From Hypoxylon rubiginosum (lineage: Eukaryota; Ascomycota; Sordariomycetes; Xylariales; Hypoxylaceae), in NCBI GenBank assembly GCA_902806565.1, contig CADCXA010000040.1:372001-436000 (forward strand): DNA of 64,000 bases. The letters are read 5' to 3'. The notes beneath the pieces were generated by a model. That model saw nothing but the letters and a program-made list of their open reading frames with translations, did not search any database and was not told the origin of the DNA. The translations under genes were made by a program, and so were the position numbers. Below, piece after piece: positions 12,253 through 23,767 of this stretch (its first letter is position 1; each line of letters opens with the position of its first letter).

Positions 12253-14997
12253 GCCCCTGAGAGGTTTTCCTTGCTTATGCTGTGAAAGAGTACGACATCG
12301 TCTAGTCTAGAGCATGTGCTCTTGCCAGCACGATAGAGGGGCGATGTGTTAAGCTCACCTCTCCAGGCACGTATTCTCGATCGAAGCCGCATGCCTCGAG
12401 ATTTAGTAGCGTGTTAAGGATGTCGAGAGACCCAGAAGGAGAAATATCTCTTCATCTAGACTTAACCTTGCTGGTGAAGGGCATCCTGAGTCACCGATGT
12501 GCAAAGCTTAAGGAACATATTGACGGAAACCTAGACGGTACGAGATGAAAATCTGACTACGTGAGCTGGTCTGCGAGTGGATGGCACTATTCAACCAGTA
12601 CGAGATTGTATCTGATGCTGTATGTTTGAGACCCAGATGGCATTAGGAGAGCTCACGTTACTTCATCCACACGTAATCAAGCCAAGGTTTGATATATCGT
12701 TATTGTCTATACGAGAACCAACTCTAATCAGTTCCCAAGATCGTCCGAACTATATCGTGTGTTTATCTCGTGATGGGCCAAGGCTTATTTCTCGTCTGAA
12801 AGTATCTAAATTTATAAGGTTCCCTGGGTTCCGCAAGCTCTAGACTTCACCAGATCTAGCCCGTGGACGGCCTGTGGCACACGGATAGAACTAGTGGAGA
12901 TGTAATTGCATTGGAGGAAAACGGTCCGAATCTAGAGAGAGGCAGGCTAGAAGTAATTTCTAATCTCATTACGAACAACTCTAATATCCTCAGCATGTCT
13001 CCTTTAAAGACTCACCAAGTTGAAGGATAGACAAAACATGTGCTTGAAACCCGGACGCTTGCTGACGTCGTCTGTATTCACGTGAGAAGCTTCAACGCAG
13101 CATCGTTATGCGGGATGGCTGGTGGCTTAGCATCGGGCTCGAAGGACAGTGATCGCAGACCTGGGCCGGAGAGGCCGGGTTCACTTGGATCAGCGTCGGA
13201 TAATGCTATGCGGTATTACTACCCCCCCTGCCGTCACCGTTTTCAGAAGCCGGATAATTGAAAAAAGAACGCAGCGGAACGCGGTCGTCAGGAAGTCCCT
13301 CGGCTCGCCGCAGTTCGTTTTCCGCGGAAAGCAAGCAACCTAGCATCATTTACCTGGTGGACATTTGCCTTCCATAAAATGAGGAAGAAGTTCGACTAAG
13401 CTGTGTTCGTCAGATGGAGAAAAAAGAACCTCAAAAGGAATGAGGCTCTTTCAGACGTTCTTCGCATGTTTGATCCAATAAAATCATACGATACGACGTC
13501 CCCACTGTATGCTGAAAGAGAAGGGGAAAAAAGAAAAGAAAACGAAAACGAAAAAGCCTACGGAGGAGTTAAGTCGGACTTTATGGCGACGCTTTCGATA
13601 TGCGACAGCTCAAGTCTGGCAACTAAGCACGGCACAGGTTGAGTTTTAGATTGATCCGATACGTAGAGAACCGACTGGGTTAGCCTGATTAGTGAACGTG
13701 ACGGGTCAATCGGTCTTCATATGATTGATGCGAAGCTCCGTCAGCCATCCGGGGTCTCGGCGTCCCTTTCTGGCAAGAGGTTACTTTCGCGGTGTCGACC
13801 TGCTCTTTTCGGGGATGCGCAAAGCGTCTCGGGATACATCTATCATTTCCTGTGCTCCGTCGGCGAAGGACGTGATGGTACATCGACGTTGACGGGACCG
13901 AAAAGGCACTGTAGAAAAGAACCGGGAATACTGTAAGGGCGTGGGCTAGTTTGGTTTGATGAAAGGAGCTCTCCCTATCCCTCGCAGCGTGCCGTTGCCT
14001 GCGGTGGCTTGGCTAAGACCTGCAATCTTTTGATCCATGCGTCTGATGTGAGAAACGGGAGGCGGGCAAAAGAATTTTTTTTGCCGTTGCCATTGGATGT
14101 ATCCTGAAAATACCAATTTGGGGCGTGGTGGTTGGGGTTCTGCAGGATCCCATGCACACGGTCTGGCCGCTGCCGTGCCCGATTTCTCAGTCTGGAAGGC
14201 GAGCGAATTGCAGGCGAGAGGCATCTAATTAAATGTAAGCCTAGAACTTAGTAAACCCGGGAGTGTACAGGAGGCGGCGGCGGCGACACGGCACAGACAC
14301 AGGCAACAGGCAACAAGCAACACGTAGACGCTGCTGCTATGCTCCTTGAGGCACGACGATCCGATGCGTCCAAAGCAAACTCTTGCGTGGATGAGGAACG
14401 AGGAACGAGGAACGAGCGAAGACCGGGCTTGACAGCTGATCAAAGAAGCAAATGCGGCCGCACGATTTCGCTGATGTGAAACCAGGTATTCCGACTTGGG
14501 AGGATAGTGTCGCAGTAGCGCAATCTATTTGCACGGATTTTTGAAGCAACACTTTTTGGGGCCATACGACCTGTCGCGGAAGACGCTAGGATGGCAGTTC
14601 GATGACTATTAGATCGGCAGCTCGCTTGAGACAGTGCAGGTTGAACTCTTGGACTCAGAAATCGTGATGTTTCAGTGGGGGGGCTGGTTAGTTCTCGGAT
14701 CAATATTGCCGTGGGAGGGAAACGAGCAAAATATCAGGGATCGGACCCTGAAGTTTCGGCTGGAATGCCCAGGTCCTATCATTCCGAGGTGGCGCCTTGA
14801 TCAGAGTGGCCATGTGTACCGGTGGCAGCGTAGTGAGGTGTTGGACAGTGAGGCTATTTGGCTTGGGATCAAAGAGGAAGAGTTTTTGGAGGAGCTGTCT
14901 GTGCTCGAGTGCCGAAAGGGCAAGGGTTCTCCTGAAGGCGCGGGCAGGCGGAGACTTTGCGAGATGCGGTGAGGAGGACCAACATCAGATGACTCAA

Positions 14998-15036
14998 GTA
15001 GGCGAGTAGGCGAGTAGGCGAGTAGGCGAGTAGGCG
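14998..15036. repeat. 8-bp minisatellite (GTAGGCGA)
   Basis: 4.9 perfect copies of GTAGGCGA. Confidence 0.95.
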
Positions 15037-17266
15037 TTTGGAATAGCTCGCACCGACCGACCTAATATACCTTAGGTAGGTTATCAATCATCGTATCTCA
15101 AGCAAGCACTGTGACAGCGTCGATCCAGAGATCCAGAATGTCGGTGACGAGATACGACGGAGCTAAGCATGAAAAACATATCTACCGCTTTGATACCATC
15201 ATCTGAAATGTGAGCAGTGAACAACTAACTCAATAACCACATGGGTGAGAGGCTCGGGACGCCAGCGGAAGAAATAGGCTGAGTCTTATGATCCGGACCG
15301 TACGGCTGGGCTTCCTAACCGCAGACTAAATAGTAGACCTTGTTCTCGCCAGCGCTTGCTCGTCTGCATGGTCAAAATGGGATTGGCGACGGGCCTGGAA
15401 TGCTAACGAAGTAGATGGCGTTGAAGTATTGGCTGGGCATTCGCAATAGACCGGGCCAAAAGTCCGAAAGACCCCAACGACGCATACCCGAATCCCATCC
15501 ATGTCTGCCATGTATGTAGTGCGTAGTAGGTAGATGACTCGCGAGTAAGACTCACTTTACGGCGACAGTTGACATTCAGTCCAAGCAGCCAAGGGGGCGT
15601 ATTTGAGCACAGTAATTATTCAAGCGGATATGTAGATTTGATTCAGCACCTAACGGTTATTATCGCAATTAGTAGTAAGTTGTTAAGACAAACGAAACCA
15701 TGGGTCGATCCTCTGCCGAGTTGGCCAATCAGCGTAGCTCGAGTCTCCGTCTGCCTACCAAGAACGACCAAGGCCAAGGGACCTTTTGCGTGGCGGAGAC
15801 TAGGCCGGCATCTTGGACGGGATACGCCAGGATGTTAAAATCGAAGTTGATGAATGGTTAGTGAATACGGAAAGTAGAACGGTTGGTCCTCGTTTCTTAT
15901 ACGGCAGAGCATATGGGATTCGTTGATGCCTCGTCGTAAGGATAATGCCTTACAGAATAGTTCCTTTGATAGCTTCATGACTTGAACGATCCGCCTTACC
16001 TAGGGTAGATACCTGCATGCAATCAATGGATTCACTTCGGCAATAAGAAAGGGTTTGGTTTGCAGCTCGTGCAAGTCCAAACATTTACTAAAACGGCGTC
16101 TTCTGGCGGATGCGAGATTGGCCAACATGGAGTTCCCATGTTAGACAGTACGCCCGTAACAACTGATGCGGCCGTTTTGTCAAGGTTCAAAAGAAACCAT
16201 TGCTGTCCCAACAGCCTTGCCGTGCCGTGTTCAAATTGCTTCTTCCGCCGGGGCCTGAGGCTGAGGCGAAGTTGATCTCTTTGTTCCTCCTATGAGAGCT
16301 GGACCTTACCGAAGCGGAATTTTTCTTCTTTTTGTCTAGACTGGCCGACTGGGCGATGCATCATTCTTAGGTTTCTTTGGCGTGGTACAGCATATTGATC
16401 TTTTCGCATGATCTAGTCGATTTGCCGTGAGCTACCAACAAAACTACGAGGGGTATGAGATACCGATGGGTCTTTTCTTAGCATGACTGCGTCAGAGGCG
16501 GGTCATGATATCGACGAGATTGCTAAAAGTCAGCTTTGATGCATGATAGGTAACCTGGCGTTTTCGTAGTGGTAGCCAGGTAGCATTTGGACGGACTTGC
16601 AACGGTCGTAGACAAGAATTTGACTAAGACTAGGCTGTATCCTGTATCGTGCGTAGGATGGCTGGATGGATGTGTAAGGTCTAGGTATGAGAACAAGGGA
16701 TATAAGCCGGGATATTCGATAAGCCTGATTCTTCGGAGTGGAAGATAAAACGTAACGACAAAAGGCACCCGGTCCCAAGGACTATATACCAGGCAGACCA
16801 AGACGGAGGATTCCTAGTCGGACTGTTATCAATGGTCTACCTATACGAAACAAACAAGTAGCTTATTCAAGTAACCGAACATGAGCGACGCTTTTTTGCT
16901 TCCTCATTATTCAGTATTCCGTGGCCCGTGGGGTAGCTCGATGGATAAGCCGATGGATAAGCCGACCCGTTTCTGTAGTCCGCGAATACCGTAGCGTAGC
17001 TAACAAGGTATGTAAGTGGTATGTAAGTGCGTGTGCGTGGGCGTGATCTGCGCGGGTTGGAGCTCGTACGGAACCGCGTCAAATACTCCGTAAAGTAGTA
17101 CGAATACCTTTTTGGACTGACAGACTGGGCATGGGACACTCTCCGACCATTTCTATTTTCGCTGAGACGGGTTTGATGATAATCATGTTACTACCCTCGC
17201 AAAAGTGTCGAACCGAAAACCTACATGTTACTTTTTGCGGACACCGTGTTGGTTATAAGTCCACGG

Positions 17267-17294
17267 TGGTCTATGGTCTATGGTCTATGGTCTA
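17267..17294. repeat. 7-bp minisatellite (TGGTCTA)
   Basis: Four perfect copies of TGGTCTA. Confidence 0.95.
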
Positions 17295-17311
17295 TACGTA
17301 CGTGTGCGACC

Positions 17312-18010
17312 TCATTTCTCGTTAGAAACCTTTTCCCCCATCCCCCTTCGCTCTTTAGGTCGTGTCGGGTGAGTCCGTGGACTGACACATTTGCGACAAC
17401 TGTTTACGACTCGTAAGCGCTGAACGATAAGAAATGCTGGATTTGCATCAGTCAATCTCCGCGCACAGACAAGGTGAGCTGTATGAGGCGACGGACTACA
17501 GTAAGATATTCGTCGAGGTAAATGGAGAACGATACCGGCCAGGACAAGCCAAACAGCGAAAGACAGGGCTCTTTTTAGCGGCCAGGTAAGGTCTAGCCAA
17601 TGCTCACGAATCACCGGGGATGATTCATCAGATGCTTGGTAAGGTGACCTGTTTGACCTGGAGTGTGGTATTTTTATGGTAAATGGTATCGTGTACCCGT
17701 TCACAAGACTACCTCCACGCCATGGCCGGCTGATATAGTTACAGGATGCTTGCTGGCGCAGCGGATTTTGGTTGGCCGTTGGAAGTGAAAAAGGCATCCT
17801 AGCTGCAGCGAGGCGCCAGTTTTGAGGGTTGTCTCTCGCATTTGTTGCCATGTAACAAGTGAGGCAGGGCATGGGAGGGGGGAACGAAGGGGGTGACCCA
17901 TGACAGCGCGAAGAGTCCATAAGGTCCATAAGAGCCATAAGAAGACCTTGGTTGGCCTTAGTTCGGGGTTTGACCAAGACAAGTGATTCTATATTTCTTT
18001 TTTTTGCCAC
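17312..18010 (-). CDS. Doubtful ORF, unknown
   Basis: A 232-codon stop-free frame that opens with GTG. The first in-frame ATGs lie about 25 codons in (MALMDLMDSS). It has one hydrophobic stretch (ALSFAVWLVLAGIVLHL). I recognise no family, and composition is basic and Ser/Pro/Arg-rich. Its length is somewhat more than chance predicts, which is the only reason to list it; it may be non-coding or one exon of an unseen gene. Confidence 0.15.
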   Translation of the reverse strand: MAKKRNIESLVLVKPRTKANQGLLMALMDLMDSSRCHGSPPSFPPPMPCLTCYMATNARDNPQNWRLAAARMPFSLPTANQNPLRQQASCNYISRPWRGGSLVNGYTIPFTIKIPHSRSNRSPYQASDESSPVIREHWLDLTWPLKRALSFAVWLVLAGIVLHLPRRISYCSPSPHTAHLVCARRLTDANPAFLIVQRLRVVNSCRKCVSPRTHPTRPKERRGMGEKVSNEK

Positions 18011-18965
18011 GAGGCTGGGAAACGAGTCGATAGAGAGTATTAACTACCTCCTACAAGATAGGTATGTATGCACAGAAGCAATTTTCCGGATTTGGTGTCT
18101 CTATCAATTCGTATTCGAGGCTGCAGTCGTGTTGTAATAAATGTACCTAGACTTTTATGCTTTTGTAACCTGACAGCCCTGAATGGAATCAATGTCCAAT
18201 ACGGGTTGGTTTGTGGGTAGCCTACGAGACGGGATTGGAATAGGCCTTACTTAGTACGAACAAGCCCCGAGGATCCCATATTACCGTATCAGAATTATAC
18301 GGTTTATTACGGTGCAGGTGGCATAGCAGGGTGGGTGATGAGTGATTCCACAACTCGGTGAGTAATTTACCTATCAAAACAGGACAGATTCTCTAGTATG
18401 CTATATTAATGGCTGTTTGGCATTTTACATGAAAGACTCGAGGTCCTAAGCACAAACAAATGGGTTAAAAGAAAAGGCTTGGAATAGGGAGAAAAAGGAG
18501 AAACAGAGAATCAAACATATCTCTCTTATCATGGTAAACTACCTGGTATCTATGACGGAGGAGGGGTAAAAATATGGAAATTTGAATAATGATACAGTGA
18601 TATCGATAAAGGATCACTTATCATTTAGACACTTTGTACAAAATTACCCAATATCCACATCCGAATGTGAAACCGCAGTCTTGAAATCCAGCTGGAATCA
18701 GACCTAAGAGCAGCATCATCCTAGCAGTCACAGGCTTAATAGCCCAACGTCAATGGTTCCGAGTCGCCGAATCAATGCAGCAAGGAGCACATGTTACACA
18801 AATGCCTGGGTACATTATATGGGTACGAACACACACGTTGACCTGCTTTAGTTTTAAACGCCCAAACAATCAGCGCAAGATGAAGAAGGAAAAGTGTTCA
18901 TTTGGCGGCCGGATGCGAGCACCGCTGCACCGAGCTTGCACGCAGCTTGCAACACTTGCACACTT

Positions 18966-18991
18966 GCACACATACATACATACATACATAC
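18966..18991. repeat. CATA microsatellite
   Basis: About five CATA units in a cytosine- and adenine-rich context. Confidence 0.8.
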
Positions 18992-19240
18992 CTAGTAGCT
19001 TGCTCCAGCTTTGCTACATCTAAGCCCAGAGTAAGGGGCCAAGGCATCCAGCCATATACCGAGGTACACATAGCCATACACAGCCAGACTAGGCAAAAAG
19101 GTCAAGTCGTCAGTTAGTTGTTGGACTCGTGTATTCCTGGCACGCCCAGCTTGGGACGAGCTTTTATCTGCTTATGTACAGCCTTTGTGTATGGCCTATG
19201 TATGGCCTGTGTATGGCTTATGTATGTGGGCTAGCTGCGG

Positions 19241-19278
19241 ACTGAGTGACTTGAGTGACTTGAGTGACTGAGTGACTT
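19241..19278. repeat. Minisatellite (GAGTGACTT)
   Basis: Four imperfect units GAGTGACT(T) in tandem. Confidence 0.85.
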
Positions 19279-19307
19279 CGGGTGACCTGGGTGTCCAAGA
19301 CTCCATG

Positions 19308-19349
19308 TCCAAGGTCCAAGGTCCAAGGTCCAAGATCCAAGGTCCAAGG
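19308..19349. repeat. 7-bp minisatellite (TCCAAGG)
   Basis: Six copies of TCCAAGG, one carrying an A for the last G. Confidence 0.95.
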
Positions 19350-20055
19350 CAAAAGTTCCCTTTTTCGCGAATAATAAGATTCCAACTCCAACTCCGGCAA
19401 AGTAATCCCTATTTTCCCATTGTGTGGACAGCGTATCGATTCCTTAATTCATAAAGCCGTCATTTAGCATCGTACAATACTAAGCACAAATATTCCCTAC
19501 CTATACCGGGAGCCAAGACCCAAAGACCCAAAGGGTTGAAGGGTGGGTTTTTTTTTTTTTACTTGTCTCTTTTCTTTTCTTTTCCTATCTGGACAAGCAG
19601 ACAAGCAGACAAACTAAAGAGTCTAGGTCCAGAGCTCGTGCATTCATATCTTGGGCACCTAAACGGTTTCCGCCCTTGCCCCTTACGCACTACTATGTAC
19701 ACACTGTAACCAAAACCAACTTCCTGGACAAGCGCTGGACAATGGGAATGGTAAATGGTAATCCCTTGAATAACGCAAACTACCTAAAACTTGCACACAC
19801 GCACGTTAGCTCATGCTAGGTAGGTCAGGTTAGGTCAGGTAGGTCGTAGGCCCCATGGATGTAAGTGGTGTAAGTGGATGGACCGGTCTCTCTAAGTACC
19901 TACCCACCTCGCATCTGCGTCGCCATTGGATGCATGTATAGTTCCAGAGACCAGCGCTCGTTGTATCGTAGTATTCGTTCCCATCGTTTTCCATTTTCAT
20001 TTGATCCATCGATCCCATGTATCATACACATACAGTACGAGAATACGGATGACTG

Positions 20056-20080
20056 ACTGGACTGGACTGGACTGGACTGG
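20056..20080. repeat. 5-bp minisatellite (ACTGG)
   Basis: Five perfect ACTGG units, preceded by GACTG variants. Confidence 0.95.
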
Positions 20081-20271
20081 GACATAGTACATAGGACAGA
20101 GAAATAAGAACATGGAAGACGGAAAACAGAAAACAGAAAACAGAGGGACACACAGGTTGTAGGATTAACATAACAGATTAACATATTCACAGTACGGGCA
20201 GGAGCGACGCCGTATATTTTATATTTTATTGCTGGCCTGGTTCGCCGGGTACCACTGGGCACTTACGTCGT

Positions 20272-20297
20272 ACATAGCACATAGCACATAGCACATC
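20272..20297. repeat. Minisatellite (CATAGCA)
   Basis: Three copies of ACATAGC and one diverged copy. Confidence 0.8.
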
Positions 20298-21324
20298 GCA
20301 CTCACCACATCACAGCTTATTACCTACCTACACATGTACATAGCATACCTACCTCATACATAACCTGCCTGGGTCTATGGTTCTATTCCGTATACCTATA
20401 CATCCTACATATGTATACAATTGACTGGGCAGAGTCAAGCATCCCGCCAGCCTTCTTTTGTCTCCCGCCTACCTTTTTCTACTACTTACGTCCCCTTTTT
20501 CCTATTCCTTCCCTCTTCCTCCGTCCTTTTTCTCAACCCTCTACTCCCCTCTGACCTTACCTTCCGACGGGTCAGATCAGATACAATCTAGGTAGGTCCG
20601 ATTGTATCGGACCCGACACTGAGTGTCTTAACAAACCTTCATGTATCCTGAATCTCCCGCGAGTCTCCAATCTCCCTCAGCATATTGACGACATACTTGC
20701 CAAACATCGCCTTACCACCTAACCTATCCGCGCCCCTGTTATCAGCCCATGGTACAGATACAGATACAGCAGAATCTAGACATTTCAATATTCCCAATAT
20801 CGTCGAGAGCTGGCTTTGTTCCCCCTATTTATAACTGATTTTTATTATCTTATAACCCAGCGGTTATAGCGTTTGAGGTAGAGGTTAGCCCTTCGCATGA
20901 AATCACAAAGGTCCGATATCCGTCCAGCCTCTTATCCCGCAGCAGCAGCGAACAGGGTCGATATCACCGGTTATCTCCTTGGCCTTGGATGACGACCAAG
21001 ACTAGTCCGCAAACTAGGTAGTCCGCAGTACACATCACCTTCGTTCTGGGCAACGATATATCACATCGTATGCCGGGTGCATTCGTTGGTCATCTCGTAC
21101 GGCGCCTCGGACATTCTGGCAATAAGATTGAAAAAAGGGTGGAACAGGCAAGGCGAGACTTTGCAGAAGCCGTACGGATTCGGCAGCTCCGGGTAGTGTT
21201 GGAAAGAGCTTCAAATATCCACGATAATCACGAATGCGCCGAGTCTTAATCCCTGGGCCGACCCTCATATCCGCTGCAACTCGCTGCAACTCGTGCCGAT
21301 CTTTCTACCTCTGACCCCTCCCTG

Positions 21325-21342
21325 TCAGGTTCAGGTTCAGGT
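21325..21342. repeat. 6-bp repeat (AGGTTC)
   Basis: Three copies about 155 bp upstream of the RING-gene start codon. Confidence 0.85.
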
Positions 21343-21497
21343 TCATCCTGCTTTTGTACCTTGAGTGCCGCACCATCATCGCCCCCGGAGACGAACTTCG
21401 CGACACCTAGGAAATATAGTGTGGGAGGGACGGCCTATCTGACCAAGGCCTCCACTCTCCCACGAGGAACAGAAACACAGAAAACAACAGCAGCGAT

Positions 21498-23767
21498 ATG
21501 GACCCCTCAGCTATGGATTTTGTCATGCATCAGCCTGACCAAGGAGGCAGCGTACCTCTGCCGACTATGGATCCCCGTGGAAGCCGCTCTCGCTGTCCAG
21601 CATTTCGTATGGCCGAACACCATCACCACCATCACCACCACCAAATTCCCTCTTTCCGACCGAATTACCAATTCGACCCTGTGCACAACCCGCACCAATT
21701 CTGGCAGCCACTACCTCCGCCTCATAATCGGTGGATTGATCCTGCCTACCAGCCCTCACCGCCCGTCATGCCGCCGAATTCAGGGCAAATCGGCCAATCG
21801 CCTTACCCTCCTTCGAGCGGTCCTAATACCTACAACGCCCACCCGACGCCGCCGTTCGATTACAGGGCACCAATGCTGAGTCTGCAGCGGATTGGAGGCA
21901 CGGCTCCCATTCAGCACAGTCAACACAACCAGGGCAACTTTTCAGCACATGTACCCACAGGCCAAAGCGGTCAAGGCAATCAAGGTGTTCAAGTTCAACC
22001 TCAGGCGAATAACCAGGGAAGTGGGGGTGGAGGTTTTCATTCAAACGGTACTGGAACTCTTCCGCCTTTAAACCCTATGGTCTCGAACGCAAACCAAACG
22101 CGACCTCTTTCTTTTAACCAAACGTCGCGTCCTGCCCAACAATCCGGCAGAAACAGTCCGCCACCCTTTGTCCGCCAAAGTAGCATACCTTCCGCCAACC
22201 TATCTCTGCCCGACGTAACTGCTTCAAGTAGATTACACGAGACAGAGAACTCGCACTCAGGTTCGTAAATTTCTACCACTAATACACATTCATTTTATAA
22301 ATATATTCCCGTACTAATTCTCAGCTCTACTCACTGCAGCCTCACCGTCGCCTCACCGATCTGCAGCCGCCGATCCCGGAGGTGAGGATACTACTTCTGA
22401 GCCGCGACGAACTAGTGCCAACCGGAACAGACGGGGCTTTCCTCGCTTACCGTCGTCGGATTCGGGCTGGTCTAGCGACGAAGACTCGGATCGCGACGCT
22501 GTTGCGATGTCTCTCTTAGAAGCGGCTGTGTCCGCGACGCCTGGATCCGAAGATCGCATGAGAGCTCACCAGCTTATGAGGGGTACGGTCTCGAATAAGC
22601 GAGTCGCCTCCAAAAAGGCTCTTACGTCACTCGAGAGTGTAGCTATCTCGGATCTTCCCAAGACGGAACGAAGTAAGTCATATACTTCTCATATCGATTT
22701 GTTGGCTACTAACAACGACGTATAGCTTGTGTCATCTGTTACAATGACTACGGAGTCGAGACGCCCGAGGGTATCAGCGAGATCCCGCTACGACTACCAA
22801 AGTGCAAACACGTCTTCGGCGATCACTGCATTAAGAAGTGGTTTGAGGAATCAGACAGCTGCCCCTACTGCAGAGACAAGGTACCTTCGGAGCCCCAGTT
22901 CCGACAGGTGATGACGGCACATAATATGTACCGCTTCATTCGTCAGCACCAGATTCGCAATGTCATGGAACGCGGTGAATTAGACTCGGCTAGTCGACCT
23001 AACGGTTCTGCGTACGACAGCTACGCCGCCCTGGCTTCAAGGTAAACTGCTTATGCTTTTGTTATCACGCCGTACCCTATTGCTGACTTTTGATGTAGTC
23101 CGTTCGCAGACTTCGAATATGGTGCACTAGGAGGTTCTGCCTACAGAAGAGCAGACGGGACTTCAGGATTCGGCTCCAGAAACACTGCTTGGCATGGTAA
23201 TTCGGCCGAGCGTCACTCTCCGCTTCCGTTTGCCGAGGTCAGCAGCGAGAACCGACGACGGGCACGTTCTCATCGTGGTAGCCTACGATTCCCTCCCGGA
23301 CGAAGTCCTCACTTCCCAGCGCCGCCGGCAGGTAGCGCAACCCAGCCTCAGGTTTGTTCCATCGAGAACCCTTGCACTGCACTGCTTTGTTTGGAAAGCT
23401 ATTGAAAGGGCTAGGAGTCGCTAACATTTCATCGTAGCAATACCCCTGGTTTCCCAACAGGCTGACGCAGACTCATACACACACCCATCGGCATTCCTCA
23501 TCTACGACTAACGCAGGTATCCGAACGACGGCTGACAGTGGTCATTCCCTTACATTCCAGCAGCAGATTGGAGGACCTCCCGAGCCTTATCCGAACCCGC
23601 TGAACATGGGAAATCCAGGTGGTACCGCGGAAGAATATCACAGTCTGCCGCACATGCGCCCGCAGCACGCTTCGCCAATGTCACCGACGTATGCAGGCCC
23701 AGAGGTCTATATGTCAAACGCCGACGATCCCGTTTTCGGTGGAGCCGGTACCCACAGCTCGATGTAG
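21498..23767 (+). CDS. RING-finger protein (putative E3 ubiquitin ligase)
   Basis: Five exons, my reading: 21498-22260, 22325-22672, 22726-23041, 23099-23351, 23438-23767. Introns are 64, 53, 57 and 86 nt with good signals; the frame closes exactly at each join, giving 669 aa. The N-terminus is disordered, rich in Pro, Gln, Asn and His, with eight consecutive His. A RING domain spans about 372-419: C372-x2-C375, C397-K-H399, H404-C405, C416-x2-C419. The usual ligand three residues after H399 is Gly, with His two further on. The C-terminus is again disordered, Tyr/Pro/Ser-rich. The role of E3 ligase is inferred from the RING alone; the substrate is unknown. Oddity: the TAG at 23765-23767 is followed by 52 in-frame codons of the same style up to a TGA at 23924-23926 (see findings). 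Confidence 0.85.

Larger units (their letters stand above)
12253..21497. other. Gene-poor intergenic DNA, right part
   Basis: About 9.2 kb between the tRNA and the RING gene with no recognisable protein family. It is unusually rich in short minisatellites with different units (listed separately). The longest open frame is on the minus strand at 17312-18010. A T13 run lies at 19548-19560. The final few hundred bases are presumably the RING-gene promoter and leader. Confidence 0.6.

Noticed and set aside
14041..14160. Possible transposon remnant around an inverted-looking GC/AT boundary
   Set aside because: No terminal repeats, target-site duplication or transposase-like residues were found.
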